From Ariolimax columbianus (taxonomy: Eukaryota > Mollusca > Gastropoda > Stylommatophora > Arionidae), in the NCBI GenBank assembly GCA_036924085.1, contig JAVGWX010000005.1:37727983-37791982 (forward strand): a DNA stretch of 64,000 bases, written 5' to 3'. Position 1 is the first letter of the stretch; each line of letters opens with the position of its first letter. Shown here piece after piece: positions 20,179-29,970 of the stretch. The notes beneath the pieces are model-generated. The model did no database searches. It saw only the letters and a list, made by a program, of their open reading frames with translations, and had not been told where the DNA came from. The translations under genes were made by a program, and so were the position numbers.

Positions 20179-21170
20179 TTAATATACATTTAAAACATGG
20201 TTGACACAGTTACATTTACATATGAAAATAATGCTCACAGCAAAAAAGTGATTAACAGCGACATCTGTTTGCCTGCCGCTTGTAAACAGTAACGTGCTTC
20301 TGGAGCATGACTCACAAACGTCAAACAATAGCACTACTGCATTATATTTCCCTTGGTAGCTTTTTTCGAAGGTAGCAAAGTCCTGATCGTTCCATATGCT
20401 GGCCTGTGGCAACACAGCATTTAGTTCGGAAGTAATCTCCATGAGATCAGAACGTGTAATCTGCAGAGCATGTTGCCCCCTAGTCTTTCGTGGTCTTGCA
20501 ACAGGAGTTTTATGCGCCTCTGGTAATTGTCAGCCATATTGTTTCCAAGAAATTGAAAGACCAGTCGCTGAAAAGCATTCCAATTCCAAGCTAACTTGTC
20601 ATCGCCTGCAAAGATATCATCAAATCGCTGATCTCGGAAGAGCTGACGTATTTGGGAATCGACAAATACACATTCCTTGATTTTGTCCACACCAAGTCTT
20701 GGGAAATTTAACACGGAAGAATAAAAATCGATCCATGGTCTTGACAACATTCTTCATCAGTCCAAGTTTGGTGTGGAGAGGAGAGGCAAGATCTCGTGGG
20801 ACTCTACAAGTGGTTCGTTGAGTACATTATTTGTCCCGTTTCAAGTGAATGTCATTGAGGGATAATCGTTGTTCTTGTAGTTGGGAGTCCTAGCATGGTT
20901 GTCCCACAGACAGATCAAACGGCATAACTTTATGTGACCCTGCTGTAGTCTATATCAACTTGACAATGACCTTTAGGTCACCACAAATCTGCCACTTTTT
21001 AGTTGTCATATCTGATGGTGTGTAACAGTTGCTTAATGTTGTTGTACATTTGTTTTTCACATGAGCTGCATACCAGATTGAAACAGATGGTAAACCGTTA
21101 TCAATATTAAGCAACATAGCTTTTAATATGGTTCGACTGAATCAGAAAGTTCCGGCTATCAGATTATGTT
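20179..21170 (-). pseudogene. broken copy of a widespread invertebrate unknown protein
   Basis: Minus-strand blocks in several frames, in order: LKAMLLNIDNGLPSV near 21,110, KKWQICGDLKVI near 20,990, an HIKL-to-LWD region, LASPLHTKLGLMKNVVK near 20,760, LNFPRLGVDKIKECVFVDSQ near 20,690, LVFQFLGNNMADNYQ near 20,560, and FATFEKSYQGKYNAV near 20,365. I recognise this order (CGDLKV, LPPLHIKLGLMK-type, KIKEGVFVGPQI-type, FLGN...DNY, FEKRYQGK-type) from predicted proteins in insects, cnidarians and other invertebrates of unknown function. It could be transposon-derived. Multiple frameshifts and stops make this a pseudogene. The recognition is from memory, not a search. Confidence 0.6.
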
Positions 21171-21411
21171 TAAATCAGTTAAGTGTAAAAACGGTCTCCA
21201 ACCAGCCGGCTGCAGGCGTGGGAGGGTCCACCCCGTTCTATTTGGCACCAGCAGCTAGCAGTTTCTCCTTCCACACTGACCGAGAAGTGGCTACAGGCAT
21301 CACCAACTGGACATGGCAGTGGTCGAAGCAGCAGGGCCTCAGATGTCGAGAAAACATTATTATTATTTAATCTTTTAACTTCAACTTAGGCGAATCAATG
21401 AATATTCTTTA

Positions 21412-21518
21412 ATCGCAATTTGTGTAGTTGATGTGTAGTACTGCCATCAGACCCACTATAGTAACTCAAGCAATGACGTTAACTGTGTCGTTGATGTGTA
21501 GTGCTCCTTTAAGACCTC
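21412..21518 (+). repeat. 63-bp satellite, left part (about 1.7 units)
   Basis: Units of the type CTCAAGCAATGAGGTTATCT, GTGTAGTTGATGTGTAGTGC, then TGCCTTCAGACCCACTATAG. This part is cut off from the rest of its array by LINE-B copy 3. Confidence 0.9.
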
Positions 21519-22417
21519 TGAATTATATAACGGAAAACTATCCAAGCATGGACTGGACCCATGCATACACCGACGGTTCCGTAACAAATACAACACAGAA
21601 CGGAGGGGCAGGAGCATTTCTGAACCTACCAAATGGCAGAAAAATAACACTGTCATTCGCTATTGGAAAATACACAAGCAATTTCAGAGCGGAGGCAGAG
21701 GCACTGAAGGCAGTGGAAGAAATGGTGACAGGTAAAAGGAATGAAAGCCACATAGTCCTGCTTACAGATGCACTAGCCGTAGTCACAGCACTAAAAAGCC
21801 AGAAAAATACTGAACTTAATGATTTACGAGCAGTGCTCTGCCAACTATGCCAGCAGTCCGCACCAAAAAGGGTAGTGGTGCAGTGGGTTCCATCTCACTG
21901 CAACATCAAAGGCAACGAGGAGGCAGACAGACTGGCAAAAGAAGGTGCAAAACTACCACAACCAGATACTAGTATGACATACGAAGAGTCAAAACGGCTT
22001 TTTAGAGCCAGATACATGGCCAAATGGGAAACCGAACATACTGACTACACCAAAAACGATGCCTATTACCAGCTGAACAGAAGGGAGCAGGTCGTTGTCT
22101 TCAGACTTCGCACTGGCCACAATAGACTGAGGTACCACCTATTCAACAAATTGAAGATAGGTGGCACTGACGAATGCCAGTGTGGTACCGGGAAAATGAC
22201 CGCTGAGCATTTGCTGCAAAACTGCCCGACATACGAGGATCAGAGAGAGCAGATGTGGCCATCACCAGTGGCAACACTAGACAAGCTCTATGGCAGTGTC
22301 GACAGCCTCAGGATGACCGCTGCTTTTTTCGAAAAAAATAATGGTTACTGTCTGACTGCGTGCGAAGAAGAAGAAAACCTCCAAAACGCAACTCAAGCAA
22401 TGAGGTTATCTGTGTAG
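21428..22417 (+). CDS. LINE-B RNase H and C-terminal zinc-binding-like region, open frame
   Basis: A 329-codon open frame, the only uninterrupted LINE-B RNase H in the window. The first about 30 and last about 15 codons come from flanking satellite, so neither the ATG nor the stop is original. RNase H runs over residues about 43-165: MDWTHAYTDGSVTN, ESHIVLLTDALAVV and VVQWVPSHCNIKGNEEADRL, with the catalytic Asp residues in YTDG, LLTDA and EAD intact. A conserved C-terminal region follows (TYEESKRLFRARYMAKWETE; RLRTGHNRLRYHLFNKLKIG) with a CxC...H...C pattern in DECQCGTGKMTAEHLLQNC. In a complete element RNase H would degrade RNA in the RNA-DNA hybrid during target-primed reverse transcription. 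This fragment has no RT and no promoter. Confidence 0.8.
   Translation: MMCSTAIRPTIVTQAMTLTVSLMCSAPLRPLNYITENYPSMDWTHAYTDGSVTNTTQNGGAGAFLNLPNGRKITLSFAIGKYTSNFRAEAEALKAVEEMVTGKRNESHIVLLTDALAVVTALKSQKNTELNDLRAVLCQLCQQSAPKRVVVQWVPSHCNIKGNEEADRLAKEGAKLPQPDTSMTYEESKRLFRARYMAKWETEHTDYTKNDAYYQLNRREQVVVFRLRTGHNRLRYHLFNKLKIGGTDECQCGTGKMTAEHLLQNCPTYEDQREQMWPSPVATLDKLYGSVDSLRMTAAFFEKNNGYCLTACEEEENLQNATQAMRLSV
21519..22373 (+). mobile_element. LINE-B copy 3, 5'-truncated, intact RNase H frame
   Basis: 855 bp of LINE-B 3' sequence ending in a GAA-repeat tail at 22,363-22,373. It sits inside the 63-bp satellite. The flanks AAGACCTC (21,511-21,518) and AAAACCTC (22,374-22,381) fit a target-site duplication with one mismatch, weaker than those of the other copies. 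It is truncated upstream of the RNase H domain. Confidence 0.9.
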
Positions 22418-23075
22418 TTGATGTGTAGTGCTACCTTGAAACACACTTTAGCAACTCAAGCAATGACGTAAAATGTGTAGTTAATGTGTAGTGCTTCATT
22501 CAGACCCCCCAAAAGCAACTCAAGCAATGAGGTTATCTGTGTAGTTAATGTGTAGTGCTGCTTTCAGACCTCCAAAACGCAGCTGAAGCAATGAGGTTAT
22601 CTGTGTAGTTGATGTGTAATGCTGTCTTCAGACCCACTATAGTAACTCAAGCAATGAGGTTATCTGTGTAGTTCATGTGTAGTGCTGTCACCAGACCCAC
22701 CATAGCAGCTCAAGCAATGACGTTATCTGTGTAGTTCATGTGTAGTGCTGCTTTCAGACCCCCAAAACGCAACTGAAGCAATGAGGTTATCTGTGTAGTT
22801 GATGTGTAATGCTGTCTTCAGACTCACTATAACAACTGAAGCAGTGAGGTTATCTGTGTAGTTGATGTGTAGTGATGCCTTCAGACCCACTATAACAACT
22901 CAAGCAGTGAGGTTATCTGTGTAGTTTATGTGTAGTGATGCGTTCAGACCCACTATAGGAACTCAAGCAATGAGGTTATCTGTGTGGTTGATGTATTGTC
23001 CTGCCATCAGACCCACTATAACAACTCAAGCAATGACGTTATCTGTGTAGTTGATGTGTAGTGACCCACATTACC
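22382..23075 (+). repeat. 63-bp satellite, main part, about 11 copies
   Basis: Period 63 bp, for example CAAG at 22,394 and 22,457. Copies vary at GAGG/GACG and at CCACTATAG/CCAAAACGC, giving at least two unit variants intermixed. The array ends near 23,075. Confidence 0.93.
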
Positions 23076-23079
23076 AAAT

Positions 23080-23780
23080 CAATCAATGACGGCATCTACA
23101 ATTATGAAACATGGAAGCAGATCCCTTTTTCGAAACATGAAACAAAGAAACCTGCAAATTCGTTTCTAGAAAATTTCATTGCTGCAGTCTGGACCCCAAC
23201 AGCTCTCCATTTTTGTAAAATGTTTGTTGTTGTTTTTGTTTGTTTGTTGCAATTCCAGATCACAATGTTTTATTCAAGTTTGTGTGACTGTTCAGACTTT
23301 CAGTAGGCACGAATCAGTTTCTCGTGTTGTAGGTGCTCGCACGAGTGACTAATGTCCACTGGAATTATGATCTTCTACATCATCCAGGGTATAAGATTCT
23401 GGTGGGTCTGGAACAGGACGTCCTTCTTAGTGAGTCAGTGGTCGCATAGGAGAGGGAATATTAGAAATATTTATTATTAGAAATACCATGTCCAATTGGA
23501 GAAGTCATGCTTAAGTAACAATCATTAAGATGATTGACAGGTTCCTTTCACACATTTGGAGCTGAATAATGCTTAGATTGTCCTTTTCTGTTCGACAAGC
23601 AGCACAGATTATTTGCCCATGATTGAGAGCACATGCATGAGGTCCAATTCTATTCCTGGTCACCGATCTCACAAGCAAAATAAAAGCTGTAAGCTTTCTT
23701 CACCATAGGCGTATTCGGTCACATTGTGGTAGGAAAGTTATTTATCCGCAAATACAACACGTCAATGCGTAACCTCTTCA
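23080..23780. other. no recognisable feature
   Basis: Unremarkable sequence with one 81-codon chance frame. No repeat or element end apart from the mariner boundary at its right side. Confidence 0.4.
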
Positions 23781-23784
23781 CATA

Positions 23785-25079
23785 CAAGGGGCTTGTTATG
23801 TCTTTACCCTGACTAGGAAGTAGGAGGAGAAAGTTGAAATTTGGCACATATGTAGATAATTCAATTTGTACTGGATTTGAGAAGTATGAATTTCCCTCCT
23901 TGACTGGTTTACTCGGTATGGTGCATGGCGCAATACCTTATTGACCGGATCTGCTACTCTTAGGGTTTGTCAGAACAATGGATAAATCAGAGGCCAAAAC
24001 TGTGATACAATTATTGATGTTGCAGGGAAAAACACCTACAGAAATACACAGGGAGATTAACCAGTGTTTGAAGAATTCTGTCCCTTGTATGCTTATGTAA
24101 AAAAACTGGTGTAGGCAGTTTAAGTGTGGCCGTTCCCATGTTGCTGACCTACCAAGATCAGAGTGCAGCGATAAAAATACTGCAAGAGTGAAAAAAATTA
24201 TTGACCAGGATATGAAAAAGACAATTGCAGAGATATCTAGATCAACAAAACTGAATGAACTACAGTTTTAGAATGTTACACAACAGACTGAACATGCGAA
24301 AAGTGTGTACCCGCTGGGTCCTGCGTCTGCTGACATGTGAACAGAATCAAACGAGGTTTGATTGCTGTGCCCAGTTGCTCAAAATATGTCGGTAGAAAAA
24401 CATGTTACCGACCATGGTGACAGCAGATGAAACTTGAGTTCACCATTATGACTCAGAATACAAAATGTCCAGCATGCAGTGGAATACCCCGTGTTCACCA
24501 ACAGATGTCAAGCCGAGAGCACAGAAATCTGCAAGAAGAGTGATGCTGACTGTTTTTTGGGACGTCAAACGTGTCATATTGAAAGATTACCTGCCTCATT
24601 GCAACACGGTTAATTTGAAATATTATGCAGTTCTCCTTACCAAACTAAGAAAGACTATGACCATAAAAAAAGGAATAGCGCGCACTCAAATTCTGGGTTT
24701 GCTTAAAGATAACGTGCCTTCCCATACAGCAAGCCTTGTGCTGCAAACAGCCAACGATTTGAATATTGAAACTCTTCCAGACCCACCATATTCTCCGGAT
24801 TATTCTCTATGAGACTTTTTTCTTTTTACAAAACTTAAATCACAGCTGAAAGGAAATCCTCTTGACTGTGACGAAGATGTCCTACTGGCTTGCGATAACT
24901 GGTTTAGTTCGAAAAAAGGTTACTTTATTCTGAAGGTCTTTTCATCGTCACGCAGAGACGGCAGACATGTTTAAATTCAGGTGGTGGCTACATTGAGAAG
25001 CAATAAGCACTGTGCAAAATTTCAACTTTCTCCTCCTACTCCTTCCTGGTTAGGGTAAATACCCATGACAAGCCCCTTG
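23785..25079 (+). mobile_element. mariner transposon 1, full length, TIRs about 60-70 bp
   Basis: The left end CAAGGGGCTTGTTATG and the right end, read in reverse complement as CAAGGGGCTTGTCATG, are matched inverted repeats. They continue through TTTACCCT.AC.AGGAAG and AGGAGGAGAAAGTTGAAATT. TA flanks both ends (23,783-23,784 and 25,080-25,081), as expected for Tc1/mariner target duplication. Total 1,295 bp, the usual mariner size. The transposase inside is dead. Confidence 0.92.
23978..24965 (+). pseudogene. mariner 1 transposase, DD34D type, inactivated
   Basis: The N-terminal frame from ATG 23,978 reads MDKSEAKTVIQLLMLQGKTP, then (after a TAA) KNWCRQFKCGRSHVADLPRS and KKTIAEISRS, the paired helix-turn-helix region. 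In another frame, ADET*VHHYDSEYKM at 24,423-24,467 holds the first catalytic Asp. VMLTVFWDVKRVILKDYLPH, LLKDNVPSHTA (second Asp) and LPDPPYSPDYSL*DFFLF follow. Exactly 34 residues separate the second Asp from the Asp of DFFLF, the mariner DD34D signature. Lesions: stops near 24,102, 24,435 and 24,810 and a frameshift between about 24,270 and 24,420. Confidence 0.9.
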
Positions 25080-25084
25080 TATTC

Positions 25085-25677
25085 ACGAGGCACTCCAATA
25101 ATCCACAACACAAATGAGGACAACTAGGAGATTGTAATGACTGCTCCAGGTTGTATCAACCAATTTGCCCTTAAGGCGTTCCTTCTCGTTGTAGATCACC
25201 CGATAAGACAAGAGAATCTCTGTGTAATTTGCGCCTGGAAGATGAAGGCACCAGCCTACTAAACATTCGCGCCCCTGTTTCGTGAATTGAAAGTTTATAG
25301 TCATTATCAGTACGTTCAAATTAGTTAAAAATAACGACTTTTGTCTGGAATACGTTTTAATGTTGTCCGGTGTAAAATGAGTTTGTGCATGGAATGGTTA
25401 TTAATCTGATGATATATTTTGACGGGAAACTTAAATGCTTGACCTTATATTCCATGTTAGATATCCAAGGGGCACTTAAATCCTTTATTACATATTCCAG
25501 GTGAGCAATTTTGCTTCGTTTCCTTTTTCCTTTTTTTTCTATTCTTTTTCCCTTTACAATTAATTATCGATTCATATTAAAGACATTATATCTGGGACAA
25601 TATAAAAAGTCGTCGCCTTCTTCTTTGGTAAATATTTTACATCCACACCACTGACTTTAAAAAACGCAGCAGCCAGC
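25085..25677. other. no recognisable feature
   Basis: Mixed-composition DNA with a T-rich stretch near 25,520-25,550. No gene or repeat supported. Confidence 0.4.
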
Positions 25678-25688
25678 TCAAGGTTTCC

Positions 25689-26093
25689 TTCTTCTTCTTC
25701 TTCATCGTACGCAGTCAGACATCAACATTTATTTTTTTGAAAAAAGCAGCGGTCATCCTGAGGCTGTCGACACTACCATAGAGCTTGTCTAGTGTTGCCA
25801 CTGGTGATAGCCACATCTGCTCTCTCTGATCCTCGTTTGTCGGGCAGTTTTGTAGCAAATGCTCAGCGGTCATTTTCCCGGTACCACACGGGCATTCGTC
25901 AGTGCCACCTATCTTCAATTTGTTGAATAGGTGGTACCTCAGTCTATTGTGGCCAGTGCGAAGTCTGAAGACCAGGACCTGCTCTTTTCTGTTCAACTGG
26001 TAATAGGCATCGTTTTTTTTTTGTAGCCAGTATGTTCGGTTTCCCATTTGGTCATGTATCTAGGTCTAATAAGCCGTTTTGACTCTTCGTATG
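25689..26093 (-). mobile_element. LINE-B copy 4, short 3' fragment with TSD
   Basis: 405 bp of the LINE-B 3' end on the minus strand: AYYQLNRKEQVLVFRLRTGH, YHLFNKLKIGGTDECPCGTG and KMTAEHLLQNCPTNEDQRE. The GAA tail appears as TTC repeats at 25,689-25,703. The perfect 11-bp direct repeat TCAAGGTTTCC occurs at 25,678-25,688 and 26,094-26,104. Confidence 0.94.
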
Positions 26094-26594
26094 TCAAGGT
26101 TTCCGACATTCCTATACATCATCTCAAATTAGGTGCACTTTTCACGCTCTGTGAGCCACCTAGTGCCGAACACCAGTTGTTATTTTTGCCTCTGCTTTTC
26201 TCAGATACATATAATTTGTCGACATATTGTGTTATGGGCACGAAGGCCCAGTCCATCCGTCTTCAACACTCATTTTTATTAGAAAAGGTTTATAGGTGTG
26301 GAGGGAGGGAGAGTGAGGAGTAAATGGATTTGGAAATATAACTGCGTATAATGCCACATAATGTTAATGGGGGTTTCATCACTTCCTCTTTGACCTGTTA
26401 GATCATATTTATGCTGTTTTTTGTCCACCAAGAATACATCTATCTCGTAACGTAGGTTTCGCTTCGTTTTCGTCTTCGTTTGATATCTTATGTATGCATG
26501 TTTTATTTTACACTACGGGTGAGGAACCGAGGCCATTGGAAATCTAACTGAATTAACTATATACTCTATGTTAGCAAACTGTACTATCGTTCGC

Positions 26595-26745
26595 TACATT
26601 AACTTAACCTAACGTCTTTATAATGGTTCAGACGACTCTGCAGAGTATATATACAACCAGTTTTATTTACAATTTTTGACTCTAAAAGTTATGCGCATCC
26701 AATCTATTCTCAAATGCATTCATCATTTGTTGCTACTAATTACTA
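26595..26745 (-). mobile_element. CR1-like LINE 3' end, copy 1
   Basis: AACGTCTTTATAATGGTTCA, then GACTCTGCAGAGT, ACAACCAGTTTTATTTAC, TATGCGCATCC and TTCTCAAATGCATTCAT recur in the same order at 44,870-44,990. There the minus strand carries a recognisable CR1-type C-terminus, so this is a short 3' stub of the same family. AT-rich DNA at 26,105-26,590 and 26,750-27,100 shows nothing else. Confidence 0.6.
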
Positions 26746-27118
26746 TTAACCTTAATTAGTATTTTATTAATTTTCCCATTAATGCTTTTTATGTTTGACA
26801 CAGCTAAGCTTGATTCAGCCTCTAGAAAATATGGCATGGCAATGAGACACAACCAAACTAATGATGGAGGGCAAGAGGTGGTTCGGTGACAGTATCACTT
26901 TCAATGGCCAAGGCGTCAAAAAGTTTTTCAAATCAAATATTTGGGGTTGCCATTGACGAGAAGTCTCCCACGGAGGAGCTATGAACCAGGACTGCTCAGA
27001 CTATGACAAGTTTTACCTCACTGAAGCAGATTTGGGGAAATACTAATATATCTCTGGCAAGTTCATTAAATGATTTGTGGAGATTGATTCTTTCTGTGTA
27101 TATATTTACAAATACGAT

Positions 27119-27315
27119 CCTGCATGGCAGGATGTAAGGGGGGACGATGAAGAGGTCGTCCCAAAAAAGAGATGGAGGATAACATAAACGAATGAACCAA
27201 TCTCCGACCAGAAGAAGCACAGACAGCGGCCGCTGACAGAAAGGGTTGGCGTGGAATTGTTGATGTGTCTTCATGGGTACCCTAACGACACTGACCGTTT
27301 AATCGATGACCTGAC
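27119..27315 (+). pseudogene. LINE-C 3' end, copy 1
   Basis: Compared with the minus-strand copy at 57,068-57,592, this stretch spells a shifted ILHG..., GRRRGRPKKRWEDNIKEW-like segment and a RPEEAQTAA-like segment, and it ends with GATGACCTGACCTGACC at about 27,305. The same terminal word is found, inverted, at 57,065-57,085. Several frameshifts. Confidence 0.65.
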
Positions 27316-27317
27316 CT

Positions 27318-27450
27318 GACCTATATGTTTGCGAAACATGGACGTTAAATGCTTCATTGAAGCGGCAAATGCAGGACATGGAGATGCGGACGAGGTGTGT
27401 AAGAATGATCCTTGAAATACTATACTGAGATGACGTCATGAATGTCAATG
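27318..27450 (+). pseudogene. LINE-C RT tail, separate truncated copy
   Basis: The plus strand reads LYVCETWTLNASLKRQMQDM then RMILEILY, the LYACETWT...RRIQ..EMRC.R..L.ISY region that precedes LINE-C's VTNEE block. It lies downstream of a LINE-C 3' end, so it must be a second, overlapping insertion or a rearrangement rather than part of the first copy. Confidence 0.55.
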
Positions 27451-27794
27451 CCCGTAATAGTGACTGAGAGGTCAGGCACTCGAGTCTGAAAACGATGGAC
27501 GGACACGGTGGGAGATCGGGTTCCGTTGGTTTCAAGCAAACCTTGGTCTCAAGTACGGTCGGACCCGAGTTACCTCCAGTCGTATTGACTTTATCGTCTT
27601 GCCACTGGACAAGGCAGCTCAGAACCAGAGAGTGAGGTTGATGATTAGCGCAATTTCTTTCTCACTAAATAATAGCATGTCCTTTGCAGAACGTCGCTTC
27701 TTACAATCGCCAACCAATGTGACTGTTATAATTTTATTGGCAAAGTATGCAGTACATTAGATTGCCATTACTTCCCGTACATAGAGAATCGAAT

Positions 27795-28047
27795 GTTTAA
27801 AAAAAAAATTATTTTTTATTTTTGCGTTTGCCTTATTTCTCTTATCCCAAAGGCACTGGGTTTTTTTATTTTGCGCCTGTCGGCCCAGTGCGTCCGACTT
27901 CAGCATGCATTTTATGTAAGGGTCTGCTTCCTCCGGCATTCTGTAATGGTTTGCTTCCCCGGGGTAATAGCCGATGCTGTGATGGGGATCGAACCCAGCA
28001 CCTTCCGATTGTGAGCCGTGCCACTTAACCACTAGGCCACGCCGTCC
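27795..28047 (-). mobile_element. tRNA-derived SINE (label SINE-A), copy 1, with TSD
   Basis: On the minus strand the element starts GGGACGGCGTGGCCTAGTGG with a good box A at 28,020-28,038. It has a canonical box B GGGTTCGATCCCC at 27,984-27,996, then a body ending CAAACGCAAAAATAAAAAAT with a long A tail at 27,795-27,812. The direct repeat CATAGAGAATCGAAT (27,780-27,794) and CATAGAGAAACGAAT (28,048-28,062), 14 of 15 identical, defines the insertion exactly. The head does not fold as a functional tRNA. Frames across it are not genes. Confidence 0.94.
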
Positions 28048-28429
28048 CATAGAGAAACGAATAAAAACCCATGTCTGCCAAACTGGAAACTCACTATCAT
28101 ACAAAAACAGCGCAAGTTACATCATCGAGACAAAGCCGTCTGACGATGTGGCCATAGCATGCGACGGGCAAACTAAACTTGCATTTTTTGCCCGACAGTC
28201 TATCGGACATTATCCGGACATCCTTTCAGCTGTTAATTCAGGAACGCGTTACTGAGACTGCTAAGTGAGACGACTAATGTGATACTCCGATGCGCAATCT
28301 CTGGCAAAGGAAAAGAGAGATCGCTCTAAGAAGCATTGGAGAAATGATTTGTGGAAAGTAGACGGCATGACACTGAATGAAACAGCTCGACTTGTTTACT
28401 ATTTTCAAAAGGTAATGTGCGCTGCACTT

Positions 28430-28540
28430 TGTTTTTTTTTGTTTTTTTGCGCTGACGGCCTAATGCTTCCTACTTTGTCATCCATTTTATGTAAGGATCT
28501 ACTTCCTCTTGCATTGCTAAGACGGATCGTTAGCAATGTA
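28430..28540 (-). mobile_element. SINE-A copy 2, body only
   Basis: TTTTTTGCGCTGACGGCCTA, ATGCTTCCTACTTTGTCATC and TTATGTAAGGATCTACTTCC follow the order of SINE-A copy 1 at 27,865-27,935 with scattered substitutions. The tRNA-like promoter head is missing. It is more diverged than copies 1 and 3. Confidence 0.75.
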
Positions 28541-28676
28541 CTGAGATCTGATGTTCCTTCGAACCACTAGTTTACTGGACATGTAAGATGCACTAGCGAT
28601 TCAAACACAAATAATCAGCAGCTGTTAAAGACACTTGCTTTCGTTACATGAGAAATTTATGGAAGTCAAAAGAAAT

Positions 28677-28951
28677 AAGGGATGCTGATGCTACACCTCC
28701 ACGCGGTGATCCTGGATAACAGGCTGCAGCAGGGCAGACTGGCTAAGGAGAAGAGATTGAAGAGAGAATGCTAACCCAGTAGTCAAAAAATTATTGCTTA
28801 AGTCGGATGTGTTGGATCGAAAGGTGCAAATATCGCAGTCAAACTGTAAACTACGATGCAACGCATTCCGTTCTCTGGACTACATTCTGCTACCTAAGCC
28901 CTTTCATGGTTTGGTAGTGGGAGATTGAGAATGAACAAAGCCAAGCCAAGC
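28677..28951 (+). mobile_element. SINE-B copy (b), 5'-truncated, with TSD
   Basis: Begins within the long head (ACACCTCCACGCGGTGATCC), continues through the shared body and ends at GGGAGATTGAG and an (AAGCC)n tail. The direct repeat CAAAAGAAAT flanks it at 28,667-28,676 and 28,952-28,961. Confidence 0.88.
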
Positions 28952-28964
28952 CAAAAGAAATGAA

Positions 28965-29410
28965 AACCACCACCAAAATGAAAATCTTCAACTCCAACGT
29001 AAAATCCGTTTTATTATATGGGTCGGAAACACGGAGGACAGCACAGGTACTAATGAAAAAGGTACAGACTTTCGTCAATGTTTTCCTGATCAAGATAAAA
29101 GGATGGACATGGTAGTAGGACAAGATCACCAACGTGGAACTGATGGGAAAAACGGGACACATACCAGTGGAGCGTGAAATACGGATGATACGATGACGAT
29201 GTATAGGTAATACATTTACGAAAACCAGTGTATAACATTACCAGACAAGCTCTATTCCGGAATCCACATGGCAAGAGAAGTAGAGGGAGACCGAGACATT
29301 CATGGTACTGGAGGCAAATGAAAGAAAGCAAATAAGACATGGACATAATTGGCTCAGATGGCTCATGATAGGAAGACTTAACAAGTATTTGTTGTCCTAT
29401 CGACCTATGC
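28965..29410 (+). pseudogene. LINE-I RT C-terminal fossil
   Basis: Plus-strand reading KMKIFNSNVKSVLLYGSETR, then VQTFVNVFLIKI, ITNVELMGKTGHIPVEREIR and, after frame breaks, a GHT-like and TRQAL-like segment. This is the common post-catalytic region of a widespread LINE type (SNVKSVLLYGSETW, VERE.R). Two adjacent stops at about 29,113-29,118 and later shifts disable it. Confidence 0.7.
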
Positions 29411-29444
29411 TAAACAGGGAATTGACAGGTTTTTGATTGATTGA

Positions 29445-29690
29445 TCAAAGTTTTTTAGACACCCCAAACGACACAACGGACTGGATAGAGCGGTTATGGA
29501 AGGCATGGTTACTGGAAAGAGAGCCAGGAGCCGACCGAGAAGACGATGGACCCATGGCATCAAGGAGACGATAGATTTGACCTTGGAGCAGACCGAAAGA
29601 CTGGCGAATGATAAGAGTTTCCTACAGAGAGGCTGTGATAAGAGCAACGTTCTTCAAAGGACATTATGATGATGATGATGATGATTAAAG
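29445..29690 (+). pseudogene. LINE-J 3' end with GAT-repeat tail
   Basis: Plus strand reads HPKRHNGLDRAVMEGMVTGK, RARSRPRRRWTHGIKETIDL and TLEQTERLANDKSFLQR, the basic C-terminal segment of a LINE (GM..GKR.RGRPRRRW). Stops and a (GAT)n microsatellite tail at 29,667-29,690 follow. Tails of this kind mark LINE 3' ends. Confidence 0.7.
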
Positions 29691-29774
29691 ACACAACTTC
29701 AAAATAATAAACACTTGGAACTCACGTTAAGAGCGGCTAGTCGGTGTGAATCATTACTGCTAATGTGCGAGGCT

Positions 29775-29970
29775 GCAGAGTGCTATTTGAGAAGTGGCAC
29801 TCACCTCAGAATGAACCTGATATCCTCGACAGCCGAACTGGTCGGTTTAACATACACACATAATTGCACTCCCTCACGCGCCTAATGATGTCATGGTCGT
29901 ATTGTCGTTGAATCCCTTCGCGTGCAGTTCATGGCCTGGATAGTTCACGCATTTAGTGCTTCCATCTGGC
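29775..29970 (+). repeat. dispersed repeat, second copy of the 5.6-kb block
   Basis: GCTATTTGAGAAGTGGCACT then CACCT, CGACAGC, ATAATTGCACT and CACGCGC follow the order found at 5600-5800. It leads into G-rich sequence related to the 12.0-kb and 19.6-kb blocks. Confidence 0.55.

Noticed and set aside
27981..28047. tRNA gene on the minus strand
   Set aside because: Boxes A and B are good but no acceptor or anticodon stem pairing is evident, and a body with an A tail follows, so it is a SINE head. The same applies at 5322-5400 and 45,391-45,460.
27757..28104. 115-codon minus-strand frame
   Set aside because: It spans SINE-A and its flanks. The tRNA-like promoter and target duplication show that it is a SINE.
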